Of a stretch of 64,000 nt of DNA, positions 16,579 to 24,967 are shown piece by piece. A model generated the notes under the pieces. The model did not search any database and was not told the origin of the DNA. It saw only the letters and a program-made list of their open reading frames with translations. The DNA is from Hydrogenoanaerobacterium saccharovorans (GTDB lineage: Bacteria; Bacillota; Clostridia; Oscillospirales; Ruminococcaceae). The stretch's first letter is position 1. Each line of letters opens with the position of its first letter. Location of the stretch: assembly GCF_016901815.1 (NCBI RefSeq), contig NZ_JACSNR010000010.1, positions 48,826 to 112,825 on the forward strand, written 5' to 3'. The translations under genes and the position numbers were made by a program.

Positions 16579-18327
16579 TCAGATAATCTGATCCAAACAG
16601 CTGCGGACCGCCGCAACATCATCCGGATCTTCTCCTACGGATGGAAGCAGGGTGTAATCTGCAGCTGCACGCATATTGCCATTCAGAAGGACGGTTGCCT
16701 TTGCCCAGGCGATGATCTCTCTGGTACCGATATTGCCGCCGGAAAGTTCCAGCTGACAGGTCTCATTGATCTGCTCCGCAATCTTGACAAGCCCTGTGCA
16801 TTGCCCCGCTGAGAGCTTGGGCACATGGTTCATGATGCGCTTTACCATCTCTTCCTGTGTCGGCTGATTCAGTTCGCATTTTAGGTCCAGTCTGGAATAT
16901 ACAGACTGGTTCCCCTCCACGGTGCCGTTATACCCAGGGTTCTGGGTAAACACCACGACTGAGTCGGGATGCCGGCGGATCACTTCTCCTGTGGACAGGT
17001 GCAGAACACCATTCTCCAGGATATTGTTGAGTCCCACCAGGACGCCCGGCTTCAGGATGCAGTTCATTTCCTGCAACTCGATGAGCCAGCCGTTCAGGAA
17101 GCCAAGGGTCAGGTCAGAGTACACGACCTTGAACTTCGGACTGCTACCAGTGAAGCATTCAGGCATCTGCTTGCAGGCGCTCATCAGTCTGGAAACCAGT
17201 ACGGCGAAGCACTCATCCGACCCGACGCCAGGATCCTCTTTACCGGTCAGCGCTTTGAAGGTCTCCACCGGGAAGGCGGCGATGTCAAAGAAGCTGGGCA
17301 GCTCAAGTCCCGTGTCCTTCAGGGTATGGAGGATATACTCATAAAGCTCCTCACTGCTCTGGATCTCCGAATCTGTGTTCGGAACCAGCGTAGCTGTCAG
17401 GTCGAACAGCTCCATATCACTATGGCCTGTTACGACACCATACGGCAGCCCCAGCATAGACGCCAATGCCTTTGCCCCTTCGGTCTTACCTGATCCGGCA
17501 GGGCCTCTGAGCAAAATGTTGCGGAAGGGTCTGTCAAAAGCAGCCGATCCTGATACCATGCGGGCCATATCGAGAATTTCGGGAGACGGAACATACCAGT
17601 CCGGGATCGTAAGAAGCCGGCTCTTTTCTTCTGCAGAAAAAGAACGACCATTCGTGATCCGGAAATCCATGGTCTGCTGATTCGAGTGATCCGCCTTACC
17701 GGTTCTGAGATCCTCCCGGATCAGCTCCCTCAGTTCATTGGCAGGATAAGAGATCAGCGAATCGGTGAGTGTGACCGACGCACCAACAACAAGGCCGTCG
17801 GATAAATACCCGAGCTCTTTCTGCCCATCAAACACCTTGTTGAGTTCGGAAGTTTTGAGTACCGTATCTTCAACGATCAGATCATAAATTGTTTTTTTCC
17901 CCAGACTCTCCTTCAGGCTTTTATAGATCTCCTGAAAGGTATCCAAAATCGGACAGGTAAAATCCTCATCCACAGCGAAATACCAAAATTTCTGCTCATA
18001 CTGTTCACGAAACTGCTTTACCAGATCAAGATATTGCAGAGGTTCGCCTTCAACCGATTTGATGAGGAGGAGCATGGAGCAGATCTCTTGCCGGACAAAT
18101 GCCTCCGACAGGCTCACGCTCCCCCAGGACTTCTCGATGGGATCATACAAGGAGCCATGCACTATTTCAGATCCAAAGCGATCGTACTCCAAAAAAATGA
18201 CTTTATTGGAGGACTTGTCGAACTTGGAGAGGAACAGATACCGGTGTTCCTTTTCTGCGCTGATATGGTACAGCGCATACTTGTAATCGAGCCGGTTGCC
18301 GCATACGGATGCGATGGCGTTCAGCAC
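16579..18327 (-). CDS. MoxR-like AAA+ ATPase (5' part in another frame)
   Basis: 582 residues as listed. The C-terminal ~330 residues are a MoxR/CbbQ-type AAA+ module: Walker A GPAGSGKT, GHSDMELFDLTATLVPN, a sensor-type VVFTQNPGYNGT and an arginine-finger region SRLDLKCELNQPTQEEM. The N-terminal ~240 residues are a separate domain. The listed GTG start has no ribosome binding site, and coding continues upstream (LLKKDIEKAQIPIH). The true start is probably ATG 18452, reached if one base is restored in the run at 18369-18373. Co-transcribed with the VWA gene from repeat copy 4. Confidence 0.85.
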   Translation of the reverse strand: MLNAIASVCGNRLDYKYALYHISAEKEHRYLFLSKFDKSSNKVIFLEYDRFGSEIVHGSLYDPIEKSWGSVSLSEAFVRQEICSMLLLIKSVEGEPLQYLDLVKQFREQYEQKFWYFAVDEDFTCPILDTFQEIYKSLKESLGKKTIYDLIVEDTVLKTSELNKVFDGQKELGYLSDGLVVGASVTLTDSLISYPANELRELIREDLRTGKADHSNQQTMDFRITNGRSFSAEEKSRLLTIPDWYVPSPEILDMARMVSGSAAFDRPFRNILLRGPAGSGKTEGAKALASMLGLPYGVVTGHSDMELFDLTATLVPNTDSEIQSSEELYEYILHTLKDTGLELPSFFDIAAFPVETFKALTGKEDPGVGSDECFAVLVSRLMSACKQMPECFTGSSPKFKVVYSDLTLGFLNGWLIELQEMNCILKPGVLVGLNNILENGVLHLSTGEVIRRHPDSVVVFTQNPGYNGTVEGNQSVYSRLDLKCELNQPTQEEMVKRIMNHVPKLSAGQCTGLVKIAEQINETCQLELSGGNIGTREIIAWAKATVLLNGNMRAAADYTLLPSVGEDPDDVAAVRSCLDQII

Positions 18328-18362
18328 ATGGATCGGGATCTGTGCTTTTTCGATGTCCTTCT

Positions 18363-18452
18363 TTAAGAGGGGGTCAGCTCCGGGATCATGTCATGCAGAT
18401 CTTCGGTGTCAGACACAGGGAGAGTAACCAGTTGTGCAATGCTGTTTTTCAT
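18363..18452 (-). CDS. Probable frameshifted N-terminus of the MoxR-like gene
   Basis: An ATG with an AAGGAG site begins MKNSIAQLVTLPVSDTEDL and stops after 29 residues. Adding one C to the CCCCC run (plus-strand G run 18369-18373) joins ..MIPELTP to LLKKDIEKAQIPIHVLNAIA, which continues into the ATPase. The downstream ATPase frame has no start of its own with a ribosome binding site. I infer a one-base deletion, real or from assembly. Confidence 0.5.
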   Translation of the reverse strand: MKNSIAQLVTLPVSDTEDLHDMIPELTPS

Positions 18453-18490
18453 CTTTCATTTCTCCTTTTTGAAGAATTTTGTGTTCTTAT

Positions 18491-18704
18491 ATGTAAAAAG
18501 GCACCCGCTGCAAGCAGCTGGCGCCTTGGATTTTCGTATAACGAAAAAGGCATGACCGGCCCAGAGGGCGCAATCATGCCTAATTCTTTATATCCTTCCG
18601 GCAGCCTGGATCAGCTGCCGCACTTTGCATCTCCCATGAAGGAATCTGCGGTCATTTCTTCTGTGATGGTGGTATTGTATCCCTTTTTACTGCATACTGT
18701 CAAG
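18491..18704 (-). promoter_or_regulatory. Promoter-attenuator repeat, copy 4 of 6
   Basis: Minus strand: TTGACA (18698-18703), 18 bp, TACAAT (18674-18679), GGCAGC/GCTGCC stem, terminator hairpin (about 18542-18581), second hairpin (about 18497-18530). It precedes the MoxR-VWA operon, ATG 18452. Confidence 0.85.
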
Positions 18705-18755
18705 TGTTTCAGGACCATTTCAGGCCGGAAATACCGATCGCCCGCTGCACACTGA

Positions 18756-18788
18756 AAGAAAAAAGACCGCCGGCTATGGGCGGTCTTT
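18756..18788 (-). terminator. Terminator of the OB-fold operon
   Basis: Minus strand AAAGACCGCC/GGCGGTCTTT perfect 10 bp stem with T run, shortly after the stop at 18809. Confidence 0.85.
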
Positions 18789-18808
18789 GAGTTGCTGATT
18801 CTGGGATC

Positions 18809-18991
18809 TTACCGAACGAGGTGAGTGCTGCTTACTGCCTTGTAGTGGCCATCCATCTTCATAGGCTCAACCTCCACTTCATTCAGCAAATACTCCCATG
18901 TGTACTTAGGATACAGCTGTCTGTCACTGCTGAGAATCGTGCGGTCATCAAAATGCACGGCTCTCCAGTCGTTGTCATCAATGAGTTTCAT
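18809..18991 (-). CDS. Small hypothetical protein (60 aa)
   Basis: Begins MKLIDDNDWRAVHFDDRTIL behind GAGGAAA; no membrane segment. It is the last gene of a six-gene minus-strand operon that starts at repeat copy 5 and ends at the terminator 18756-18788. Function unknown. Confidence 0.6.
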   Translation of the reverse strand: MKLIDDNDWRAVHFDDRTILSSDRQLYPKYTWEYLLNEVEVEPMKMDGHYKAVSSTHLVR

Positions 18992-19046
18992 TTTCCTCTT
19001 TCCTTTCTATCTGGATCGTCAGGCGGTTTATCCGCCGATCCCGGTT

Positions 19047-19361
19047 TTAGTAGATCCTGCTGTACTGAGAGCTTTTGATTCGCTCCTGGAGCTTCTGATA
19101 CTCCTGGTACTCTTCGCTGCCTTCATCTGCTGCCTCCATATTGTCATAGTCCAGGACCTCAAAGGTCACGGGTACAGTAGAATAGGCCCCCATCACGATC
19201 CCCTCCTCCACGACACAGATCACGGATGCAGGGTGATTTCCATGGGGCGCAGTGTCTCTGTTTGCTGTGATCTCACTGCACTGTTCCTGAGTATGCTCCA
19301 GAGAATCCAACCAGTCTCCATACCGCATATCATTCTGATTTTCTCGCATTGGCAGTCTCAT
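19047..19361 (-). CDS. Hypothetical protein (104 aa)
   Basis: The ATG overlaps the stop of the upstream gene (ATGA), indicating translational coupling; a second in-frame ATG four codons on has better spacing from GGAAGGA. The protein is acidic, with VICVVEEGIVMGAYSTVPVT as a likely beta core and a Glu/Tyr-rich C-terminal helix (EEYQEYQKLQERIKSS). Fifth gene of the OB-fold operon. Family not recognised. Confidence 0.65.
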   Translation of the reverse strand: MRLPMRENQNDMRYGDWLDSLEHTQEQCSEITANRDTAPHGNHPASVICVVEEGIVMGAYSTVPVTFEVLDYDNMEAADEGSEEYQEYQKLQERIKSSQYSRIY

Positions 19362-19828
19362 TCCTTCCCACTGTTTTCGGTTTCACGCTGGGAATCCCAC
19401 AGCGAAACAAGGGCCGTCTCATCCTCGGTCAGCTCTTTCCGCCATGCCTCGGTTTCCGGATCATCGCTTTCACCTTCCCAGAAAGCGTAAAGCTCGCTGA
19501 CCCGTTTATCACCGATCGAAAGGCGCAGACTCAGATCTTGGATTGCGTTCCCGCAGCCCAAGCGACAGAGAAAATCGCTGATTGCAGCTGCAGCACCTCG
19601 ATAGAACTCACGCTGCTTCTCATTCAGGCAAACCTGGGATGCCATGCTGAGATAAGTTTCCATACAGCTCCGGGCTTCCTGCTGAATTTCCTCTTTTGTG
19701 AAGGCTTCAACACTGGGAAGCCCACGCAGATCATCCATCACTACATCAGGATCGATTTTTTCATCCAGATGGAAATATGCACTGAACCACTCAATGGCAT
19801 ACTTTCTGCTAATATGGTCGGTATACAT
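19358..19828 (-). CDS. Hypothetical protein (156 aa)
   Basis: Begins MYTDHISRKYAIEWFSAYF behind AGGAGGT. Predicted helical and acidic, with a Cys/Ala-rich helix (FYRGAAAAISDFLCRLGCGN) and no membrane segment. Fourth gene of the operon after repeat copy 5. Such small acidic proteins are common cargo beside DUF3846/DUF3848 genes in Clostridia elements; function unknown. Confidence 0.65.
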   Translation of the reverse strand: MYTDHISRKYAIEWFSAYFHLDEKIDPDVVMDDLRGLPSVEAFTKEEIQQEARSCMETYLSMASQVCLNEKQREFYRGAAAAISDFLCRLGCGNAIQDLSLRLSIGDKRVSELYAFWEGESDDPETEAWRKELTEDETALVSLWDSQRETENSGKE

Positions 19829-19854
19829 CTTTTTAACCTCCTAAGTTACCTTTT

Positions 19855-20493
19855 TCAGTTTTCAAAATACTTGCTGAACTTCTCGATATATTGCTGGTCG
19901 AGAGGGCCGAAATGATCGCCCTTGAGGCTCGTCAAAACGCAAGTGCCAGTGATGTAATCATAAGGCTTGCCATCCGGGCCTTTCAGATACTGATTGAGTG
20001 GCTTCCCCTTCAGTTTCCCTTCTATATCGCAGATTAGTGCGACCGGGTCAGTAAACGGACAGCGCGCTTCGATGTATTCAGTGCCGACCTCGGCCCGCAA
20101 TGATTTCAGCGTGAAGGCGATCTCCTTGACATAGGGGGCCTTTCCAGGTTCGATCACCAGTGCGGGTCCCTTTTCCGACTCTCTCAACACCTCATCAGCC
20201 TGATTTTCAATGGACGCCATGATCTCGTCGTTCATGTAGATGGCGTTACTGTTCTCTCCCTGATAGCGCCAATAGACATCCTCAAGGGGATGGGAGCTTT
20301 TCAGCAAAGCGCTTGCTTGTTCAGCGGTCAGTTCGATGGTCTCCATGACCTCCATAATATCCTTGCGGACACTGAACTCGTAGCCTCGGTCAATGATCTC
20401 ATCCGGTGACAAGGTTGTCAGCCAGCTGTGGTATGCCTCAAGTTCATTATGCATTTTCTTATACAGAGCGTCGATCAGTTTTTCTTCGTTCAT
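19855..20493 (-). CDS. DUF3848-DUF3846 fusion protein
   Basis: 212 residues from ATG 20493 (MNEEKLIDALYKK), chosen for the AAAGGAG site. Residues 1-75 match DUF3848 (LYKKMHNELEAYHSWL, PDEIIDRGYEFSVRKDIM, QASALLKSSHPLEDVY). Residues ~115-205 resemble DUF3846 (VIEPGKAPYVKEIAF, PFTDPVALICDIEGKLKGKPLN, GTCVL). Both families are hallmarks of Clostridia plasmids and ICEs but lack a known activity; here they are fused. Third gene of the operon after repeat copy 5. Confidence 0.75.
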   Translation of the reverse strand: MNEEKLIDALYKKMHNELEAYHSWLTTLSPDEIIDRGYEFSVRKDIMEVMETIELTAEQASALLKSSHPLEDVYWRYQGENSNAIYMNDEIMASIENQADEVLRESEKGPALVIEPGKAPYVKEIAFTLKSLRAEVGTEYIEARCPFTDPVALICDIEGKLKGKPLNQYLKGPDGKPYDYITGTCVLTSLKGDHFGPLDQQYIEKFSKYFEN

Positions 20494-20532
20494 TGTGTAT
20501 ACTCCTTTCGGCATCAGTTATGATAGGGCGGT

Positions 20533-21084
20533 TTAAGCGCACCCTACCTCCAGGCCATCCTGGTCCTGGCCCCAGCTCACAAGCAGCTCGTTATCCGGTG
20601 TCAGATCCGCAGCGATGCCTTCTTCCCGCAGGATATTCCGCAGACTGTTCAGCACCATAGCTTCGGTTGGCAGCTTGAGGGATTTGTACTCATTCAGATT
20701 GCAGGAATGGATCGAGGGATCGCAGCATGAGATCTCCGAAAGCACTTCAGCGACCTGCTCCTCTCCTGATGGCTTGTCTGCAGTGCTTACAGACCACCAC
20801 TGCCTTGCTCGCCGATCGGCCTCTTCCTGGGTCATGGGTTTCTCTTGCAGCTCAATGGGAATGAACTGCTTCTGGTTCTGTGTTTTGTCCTGGGACACGC
20901 CCTGGGGTTCATCGCACCGCTTCTTCCGGCCCTTTACAAGGTACAGCCGGTCCAGCAATACAACGCCGATCCAAGCGGCCACAGCGGGCATCCACAGCAT
21001 GGCCGCCAAGGCAGCCAGGCAAATCATCAGTCTGAAGATCCGACTCGGATTTGAAATTACATTCACGATAAAAGGTTTTTTCAT
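20533..21084 (-). CDS. Membrane-anchored hypothetical protein (183 aa)
   Basis: Basic N-terminus (MKKPFIVNVISNPSRIFR), then one long or two tight hydrophobic helices (about 17-48), then a basic KGRKKR stop and a ~130-residue soluble, probably cytoplasmic domain with a central ARQWWSVSTADKPSGEEQ. The C-terminus (ILREEGIAADLTPDNELLVSW) looks like a small alpha/beta fold. Start behind AAAGGAG. Second gene of the OB-fold operon. Function unknown. Confidence 0.6.
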   Translation of the reverse strand: MKKPFIVNVISNPSRIFRLMICLAALAAMLWMPAVAAWIGVVLLDRLYLVKGRKKRCDEPQGVSQDKTQNQKQFIPIELQEKPMTQEEADRRARQWWSVSTADKPSGEEQVAEVLSEISCCDPSIHSCNLNEYKSLKLPTEAMVLNSLRNILREEGIAADLTPDNELLVSWGQDQDGLEVGCA

Positions 21085-21089
21085 TTTCT

Positions 21090-21716
21090 TCAGCTCCTTT
21101 TGCTCCTGCCATAGTACGCCTCATACAGACGGACCCCAAGTTTTCCACTTTGAAGGACCTCAAGCCGGCCAGTAACGATCAGATGCGCATTCTTGCACAA
21201 TTTCATCTTCTCGATCTGGCTCGCTGTTTCGCCGAATGCAGTGCATATCATAGTCAGGTAGGTTTCATGGACATCTTTCGATTTCGGGTCTGTAAACATC
21301 CAGAACGCCGCTTTTTTGTAGTCGCCGTTGTCCTGGACAAACTCTGAGTTCGGGAATGGCCGCACGCCGCCCTCCATAAAGACCACAGATCTTCTGGGGG
21401 AGCTTTCGGTGCTGGCTTCTACGCCGTCAGCAACCAACTGGATCTTATCGACCTCTGCGCCGTTCCGATCCTGATAGCAATACCGGCGAAGCCGACCATC
21501 GACACGCAGCAGGCTGCCTTCCTTCACTGCATTTTCGATCAGCTCTCTCTGAGCTGATCTGGGATAGAACAGAATAAGCTCAAGCGAGGCACTGGTGCTG
21601 TCCGGGGTGCTTCCTTCGATGCGGCATTGGACTGTTTCCAGCCTTACCTTTCCGTTGTCATCCTGAAGGCACTGTACGGAAACAGGAAGCAGGTCTGCGA
21701 TGATCTTACATGACAT
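21090..21716 (-). CDS. Tandem OB-fold, SSB-like protein
   Basis: 208 residues from ATG 21716 (MSCKIIADLLPV), chosen for spacing to AAAGGAG. Two SSB-like segments are visible: SLLRVDGRLRRYCYQDRNG..DKIQLVADGVEA (about 75-110) and AHLIVTGRLEVLQSGKLGVRLYEAYYG (about 177-205). This resembles the core strands of OB folds that bind single-stranded DNA. There is no acidic SSB C-terminal tip, so partner recruitment would differ from the SSB at 27347-27811. First gene after repeat copy 5. The SSB-like reading is inference from sequence pattern. Confidence 0.6.
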   Translation of the reverse strand: MSCKIIADLLPVSVQCLQDDNGKVRLETVQCRIEGSTPDSTSASLELILFYPRSAQRELIENAVKEGSLLRVDGRLRRYCYQDRNGAEVDKIQLVADGVEASTESSPRRSVVFMEGGVRPFPNSEFVQDNGDYKKAAFWMFTDPKSKDVHETYLTMICTAFGETASQIEKMKLCKNAHLIVTGRLEVLQSGKLGVRLYEAYYGRSKRS

Positions 21717-21741
21717 TTTCATCTCTCCTTTATGTTTTTCT

Positions 21742-21955
21742 ATGTAAAAAGGCACCCGCTGCAAGCAGCTGGAGCCTTGGATTTTCGTATAACAAAAAAA
21801 GCATGATCGGCCCGGAGGGCGCAATCATGCCTAATTCTTTGTATCCTTCCGGCAGCGTGAATCGGCTGCCGCACTTTGCATCTCCCATGAAGGGATCAGC
21901 GGTCATTTCTTCTGTGATGGTGGTATTGTATCCCTTTTTACTGCATACTGTCAAG
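21742..21955 (-). promoter_or_regulatory. Promoter-attenuator repeat, copy 5 of 6
   Basis: Minus strand: TTGACA (21949-21954), 18 bp, TACAAT (21925-21930), stem GGCAGC/GCTGCC with a different loop, terminator hairpin (about 21793-21832), second hairpin (about 21748-21781). It drives the six-gene operon from 21716 to 18809. Confidence 0.85.
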
Positions 21956-22025
21956 ACTTTTCCTCTCCTTTGAGTGAATGTCCTGATCCTGGCTACTTAT
22001 ATCTTTTTATATCAAGAACGATTTG

Positions 22026-22083
22026 GAATGCCGTAATAAAATTACGGCATTCGTTGACTTGGCGCTTTGATATGGGGTATAAT
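22026..22083 (+). promoter_or_regulatory. Promoter and inverted repeat before the ATPase-Toprim pair
   Basis: TTGACT (22054-22059), 18 bp, TATAAT (22078-22083). A perfect inverted repeat, GAATGCCGTAA and its complement around a 5 nt loop (22026-22052), ends just before the -35 box and could be an operator or a terminator for readthrough. Confidence 0.7.
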
Positions 22084-22106
22084 TAAGACGAAAGTGGGTG
22101 GGCAAT

Positions 22107-23204
22107 ATGTTAAAACTATTTGAAGTTACAGGATTCAAGAATTTTGAAAAAACCCTCCGGTTGGATTTCTCTGATGTTCGTGATTATAAATTCAACGATT
22201 TCTGTGTTGTAGATGGCTTACTCAGTAAGCTCATTGTTTATGGTAAGAACTCTTCTGGTAAGTCCAACTTGGGATTAGCACTTTTTGACATTGTGTCACA
22301 TCTGACAACAAACAATGTAACACCAGGCTTATATGATTATTATTTGAATATAAATAACAAATCTGGATACGCAGAGTTTCATTATGTATTCAAGTTTGGT
22401 AACGATGAAGTCGATTATCGTTATCGAAAAAATGACAAGCAATCTCTTATGTACGAATTTGTTGCAATTAACGGAAAGCGCCTTTTCGATTACAATTATG
22501 ACTTTGGCATTGGCAATCTGTCAGGTTTGGAAGCAGTAACTACAACTCTAAATCTTTCTTTCCGTGATAATGATTCCATGCTGAAATATGTCATCAATAA
22601 TTCGGCTCTCCCAAACAATCATCCGCTTTACCAGATGCAGCGCTTTGTATCTCGCATGCTTTGGTTCCGCAGCTTGGATGAAAATCGCTATATTGGTTAC
22701 AAGAAAAACAGCAAGGATTATTATGACTTCATTTTCAAAGAAAATATGCTCATGGAGTTTGAGTCATTCCTACACAAAGCGGGCATTCAGGAAAATCTGA
22801 TTGCTATAAATGATGCCGATGGGACCAGGCGTCTGTATTTTGACACCCCAAAGCCACTGCCATTTTTCAAGGTAGCGTCCAGCGGCACAAAAGCACTTTA
22901 CACTTTTTTCTATTGGTACAAAACCTCTGCTGATGTTTCCCTGATGTTCATTGATGAATTTGACGCTTTCTATCATTATGAGTTATCAGAAACACTTGTA
23001 GATCTGCTGGAACACAAGTCTGGCTTCCAAACAATCCTCACTTCCCATAATACGAACTTACTCTCCAATCGGATAATGCGCCCGGACTGCTATTTCATTC
23101 TGGCGCAAGGGGAACTTACATCGTTTGCCAATGCTACTGATCGGGAGCTTCGGGAAGGACATAATCTGGAAAAGTTGTATATGAGCGGTGAGTTTAATGG
23201 ATAA
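22107..23204 (+). CDS. AAA ATPase of a two-gene defence-like system (AbiL/PARIS-type)
   Basis: 365 residues from ATG 22107 (an in-frame GTG lies 9 bp earlier). ABC/SMC-type AAA ATPase: Walker A YGKNSSGKSN near residue 50, Walker B LMFIDEFDAFYHYE near 280 and the switch LTSHNTNLL near 315. It overlaps a Toprim gene, the gene order of abortive-infection AbiL and PARIS-type systems, where an ATPase sensor controls a Toprim nuclease. AT-rich compared with its neighbours and on the opposite strand, with its own promoter and terminator: a likely transferred cassette. Assignment to one named system is not possible from sequence reading alone. Confidence 0.8.
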   Translation: MLKLFEVTGFKNFEKTLRLDFSDVRDYKFNDFCVVDGLLSKLIVYGKNSSGKSNLGLALFDIVSHLTTNNVTPGLYDYYLNINNKSGYAEFHYVFKFGNDEVDYRYRKNDKQSLMYEFVAINGKRLFDYNYDFGIGNLSGLEAVTTTLNLSFRDNDSMLKYVINNSALPNNHPLYQMQRFVSRMLWFRSLDENRYIGYKKNSKDYYDFIFKENMLMEFESFLHKAGIQENLIAINDADGTRRLYFDTPKPLPFFKVASSGTKALYTFFYWYKTSADVSLMFIDEFDAFYHYELSETLVDLLEHKSGFQTILTSHNTNLLSNRIMRPDCYFILAQGELTSFANATDRELREGHNLEKLYMSGEFNG

Positions 23205-23925
23205 GCAGAAACGGAAAATTCTCGTTCTGGTTGAGGGAGCAAAAACAGATGTTGCATTGATGGAGCGACTACTGTCTGTTTATGAAATTGACTTCAAATA
23301 TGAAATCATCTCCTACTGTACGAATATCTACACGCTGTATCATGAGATGTTTGAGGATAATGATCCGGAGGATATGGACCTTCTCCAGTTACTGAAGTCC
23401 CGTGAAACTGATCCATCCAAAAAAGCGCTATTCGATGACTTCTATTCTGATATTCTATTGATCTTTGATCTTGATCCACAAGATTCTGGATTCGCACCAG
23501 AGAAGATCAGCGATATGGTGAACTATTTTGTAGAATCATCGGATATGGGAAAGCTGTATATCAATTATCCGATGGTTGAAGCGTTCTATCACATGAAATC
23601 TATTCCTGATGATGATTTCGATTCTTACTATGCCACTCTTAGCGAACTGCGTGAGGGAAACTATAAGGCTCGTGTGAATCGTGAAAACCGGAATCATGAT
23701 TATCGCAAGTTTGCTGCAACTAAAGAAGAATGTAATATCGTTATTCGTAAAAATATCTCAAAAGCATGGGGGCTTATCCAGAAGGAATCGAGAGGAAACT
23801 TAATTCCAACACAAGGAGAAATCCTTGCAGCACAGCTGAATGATATTCAAAATGAAGAACGGGTAGCTGTTCTCAGTACTTGTCCGTTTTTCATCCCGGA
23901 ATATAACCCTAAATTGATAGACTAA
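23197..23925 (+). CDS. Toprim-like effector of the ATPase pair
   Basis: 242 residues from ATG 23197, inside the end of the ATPase gene; GTG 23188 is an alternative. The N-terminus KILVLVEGAKTDVALMERLL carries the Toprim glutamate. ILLIFDLDPQD supplies the DxD pair near residue 95, as in OLD/AbiLii/AriB-type nucleases. The rest is helical with a polar C-terminus. It is expected to act as the toxic nuclease released by the ATPase. Translational coupling through the overlap supports a two-component complex. Confidence 0.75.
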   Translation: MDKQKRKILVLVEGAKTDVALMERLLSVYEIDFKYEIISYCTNIYTLYHEMFEDNDPEDMDLLQLLKSRETDPSKKALFDDFYSDILLIFDLDPQDSGFAPEKISDMVNYFVESSDMGKLYINYPMVEAFYHMKSIPDDDFDSYYATLSELREGNYKARVNRENRNHDYRKFAATKEECNIVIRKNISKAWGLIQKESRGNLIPTQGEILAAQLNDIQNEERVAVLSTCPFFIPEYNPKLID

Positions 23926-23940
23926 ATCCAGATTACATCA

Positions 23941-23988
23941 AAAAAGAGACTGTTCCTGAACATTTTGTTCGGATACAGTCTCTTTTTA
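23941..23988 (+). terminator. Terminator of the ATPase-Toprim operon
   Basis: AAAAGAGACTG pairs with CAGTCTCTTTT, followed by T-rich sequence, 16 bp after the stop at 23925. The symmetric A/T flanks allow use from both sides. Confidence 0.85.
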
Positions 23989-24085
23989 TATTATTGATTG
24001 GCTCTCCCGCCTATTAACTCTGCTTCATGTATATGGCATTATCTCTGATAAAATTTAGAGAAGGATCAAGCAGCCAAGAGCTAAG

Positions 24086-24271
24086 TTATGCTGCAGGCAA
24101 TATACTGGGTTTATGTGTTAGGAGGTATACTGTTGATATAATGGCAATCACACCAATACAACTTACTGCCGCCGGCCATCCATCAAGGTGAACAGAAATC
24201 GAGACTGAAGCATTGTTTGTCAGTTCTGAAGTGACACTATCAAAATACTCCGATCTATTTTCCATGGTCAT
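24086..24271 (-). CDS. Small single-TM protein (61 aa)
   Basis: The ATG overlaps the previous stop (TAATG) behind AAGGATT. Residues ~33-52 (AAVSCIGVIAIISTVYLLTH) form one membrane helix after a polar N-terminal half. Last gene of a compact three-gene cassette (24086-24920) with its own promoter. Size and topology would fit a holin-like or toxin-like peptide, but this is only a suggestion. Confidence 0.55.
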   Translation of the reverse strand: MTMENRSEYFDSVTSELTNNASVSISVHLDGWPAAVSCIGVIAIISTVYLLTHKPSILPAA

Positions 24272-24453
24272 TATCGAATCCTTTCATAAAATCCTTTTTT
24301 CCGAATTATTGTTCCTCCATTGACAGCTCCCCCTAAAGAACCTGCTGCTTTGTTCTTGCGATTGGGATCGTTTTCGTACAAGGCAATCAAGTGATGATAG
24401 GCATCTGTTATAGATAGGCAGTCCCCCACATTGGGAAATACTCTTAAAATCAT
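24271..24453 (-). CDS. Small hypothetical protein (60 aa)
   Basis: Overlaps both neighbours (ATGA at its start, TAATG at its end), so the three genes are translationally coupled. It begins MILRVFPNVGDCLSITDAY and has a basic, Gly-rich C-terminus (RKNKAAGSLGGAVNGGTIIRKKGFYERIR). Function unknown. Confidence 0.55.
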   Translation of the reverse strand: MILRVFPNVGDCLSITDAYHHLIALYENDPNRKNKAAGSLGGAVNGGTIIRKKGFYERIR

Positions 24454-24920
24454 TGTGCTGCTTCCCCTTCCTTTAATATTGCAATAATTCTACAGATACG
24501 ATCCATAGACTCCGGATCTGACTTCTGCAGAAGGTGTGCAAATATAGCTATAGCTTCTAATTGATCTGCGGCAGTAAAACTCGCTTCATACGAATTGGCA
24601 GCGGGTATTTCCGTATATGTCAGCAGTCTCTTTCCAACGAGATATTGTTCATAATGAGTACTGCATTTCTTCAGCAAAAACATTGACATTCCACGAAGAT
24701 GATTTCCGATTGCAAAGCTATGTACAATCTGCTCGGGTATTTTGATTTCAAGAGTTACCATATTGCTGTCGGAAACCATTGGCGTTTGAAGCTGTACATC
24801 ATACCTCGAATAAAGGTTTAGCGAAATAAACTTGGCTGCATCCCGTAAATCTCTTAATGCATCCACTGCCCTTATGCGCGGGTCTGCAAATTCTATCCGT
24901 ACAATTTTTGATACAAGCAT
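24450..24920 (-). CDS. Hypothetical protein (156 aa), first gene of three-gene cassette
   Basis: ATG 24920 behind AGGAGGAGG. Soluble, mixed alpha/beta, beginning MLVSKIVRIEFADPRIRAVD; no known motif. A textbook promoter (24968-24996) and the overlaps with two tiny downstream genes, one with a membrane helix, make this a self-contained cassette located between a defence-like operon and a serine recombinase. Confidence 0.65.
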   Translation of the reverse strand: MLVSKIVRIEFADPRIRAVDALRDLRDAAKFISLNLYSRYDVQLQTPMVSDSNMVTLEIKIPEQIVHSFAIGNHLRGMSMFLLKKCSTHYEQYLVGKRLLTYTEIPAANSYEASFTAADQLEAIAIFAHLLQKSDPESMDRICRIIAILKEGEAAQ

Positions 24921-24967
24921 TGCGGCGCCCCTCCTCCTCTTTTTATTACATTGTTATTCGCTGAACA

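Noticed and set aside
21730..21954. Conserved ~74-codon frame inside the six repeat elements
   Set aside because: It starts at the TTG of the -35 box and its reading frame is not kept between copies, while the stems are; copies 3 and 4 have early stops.
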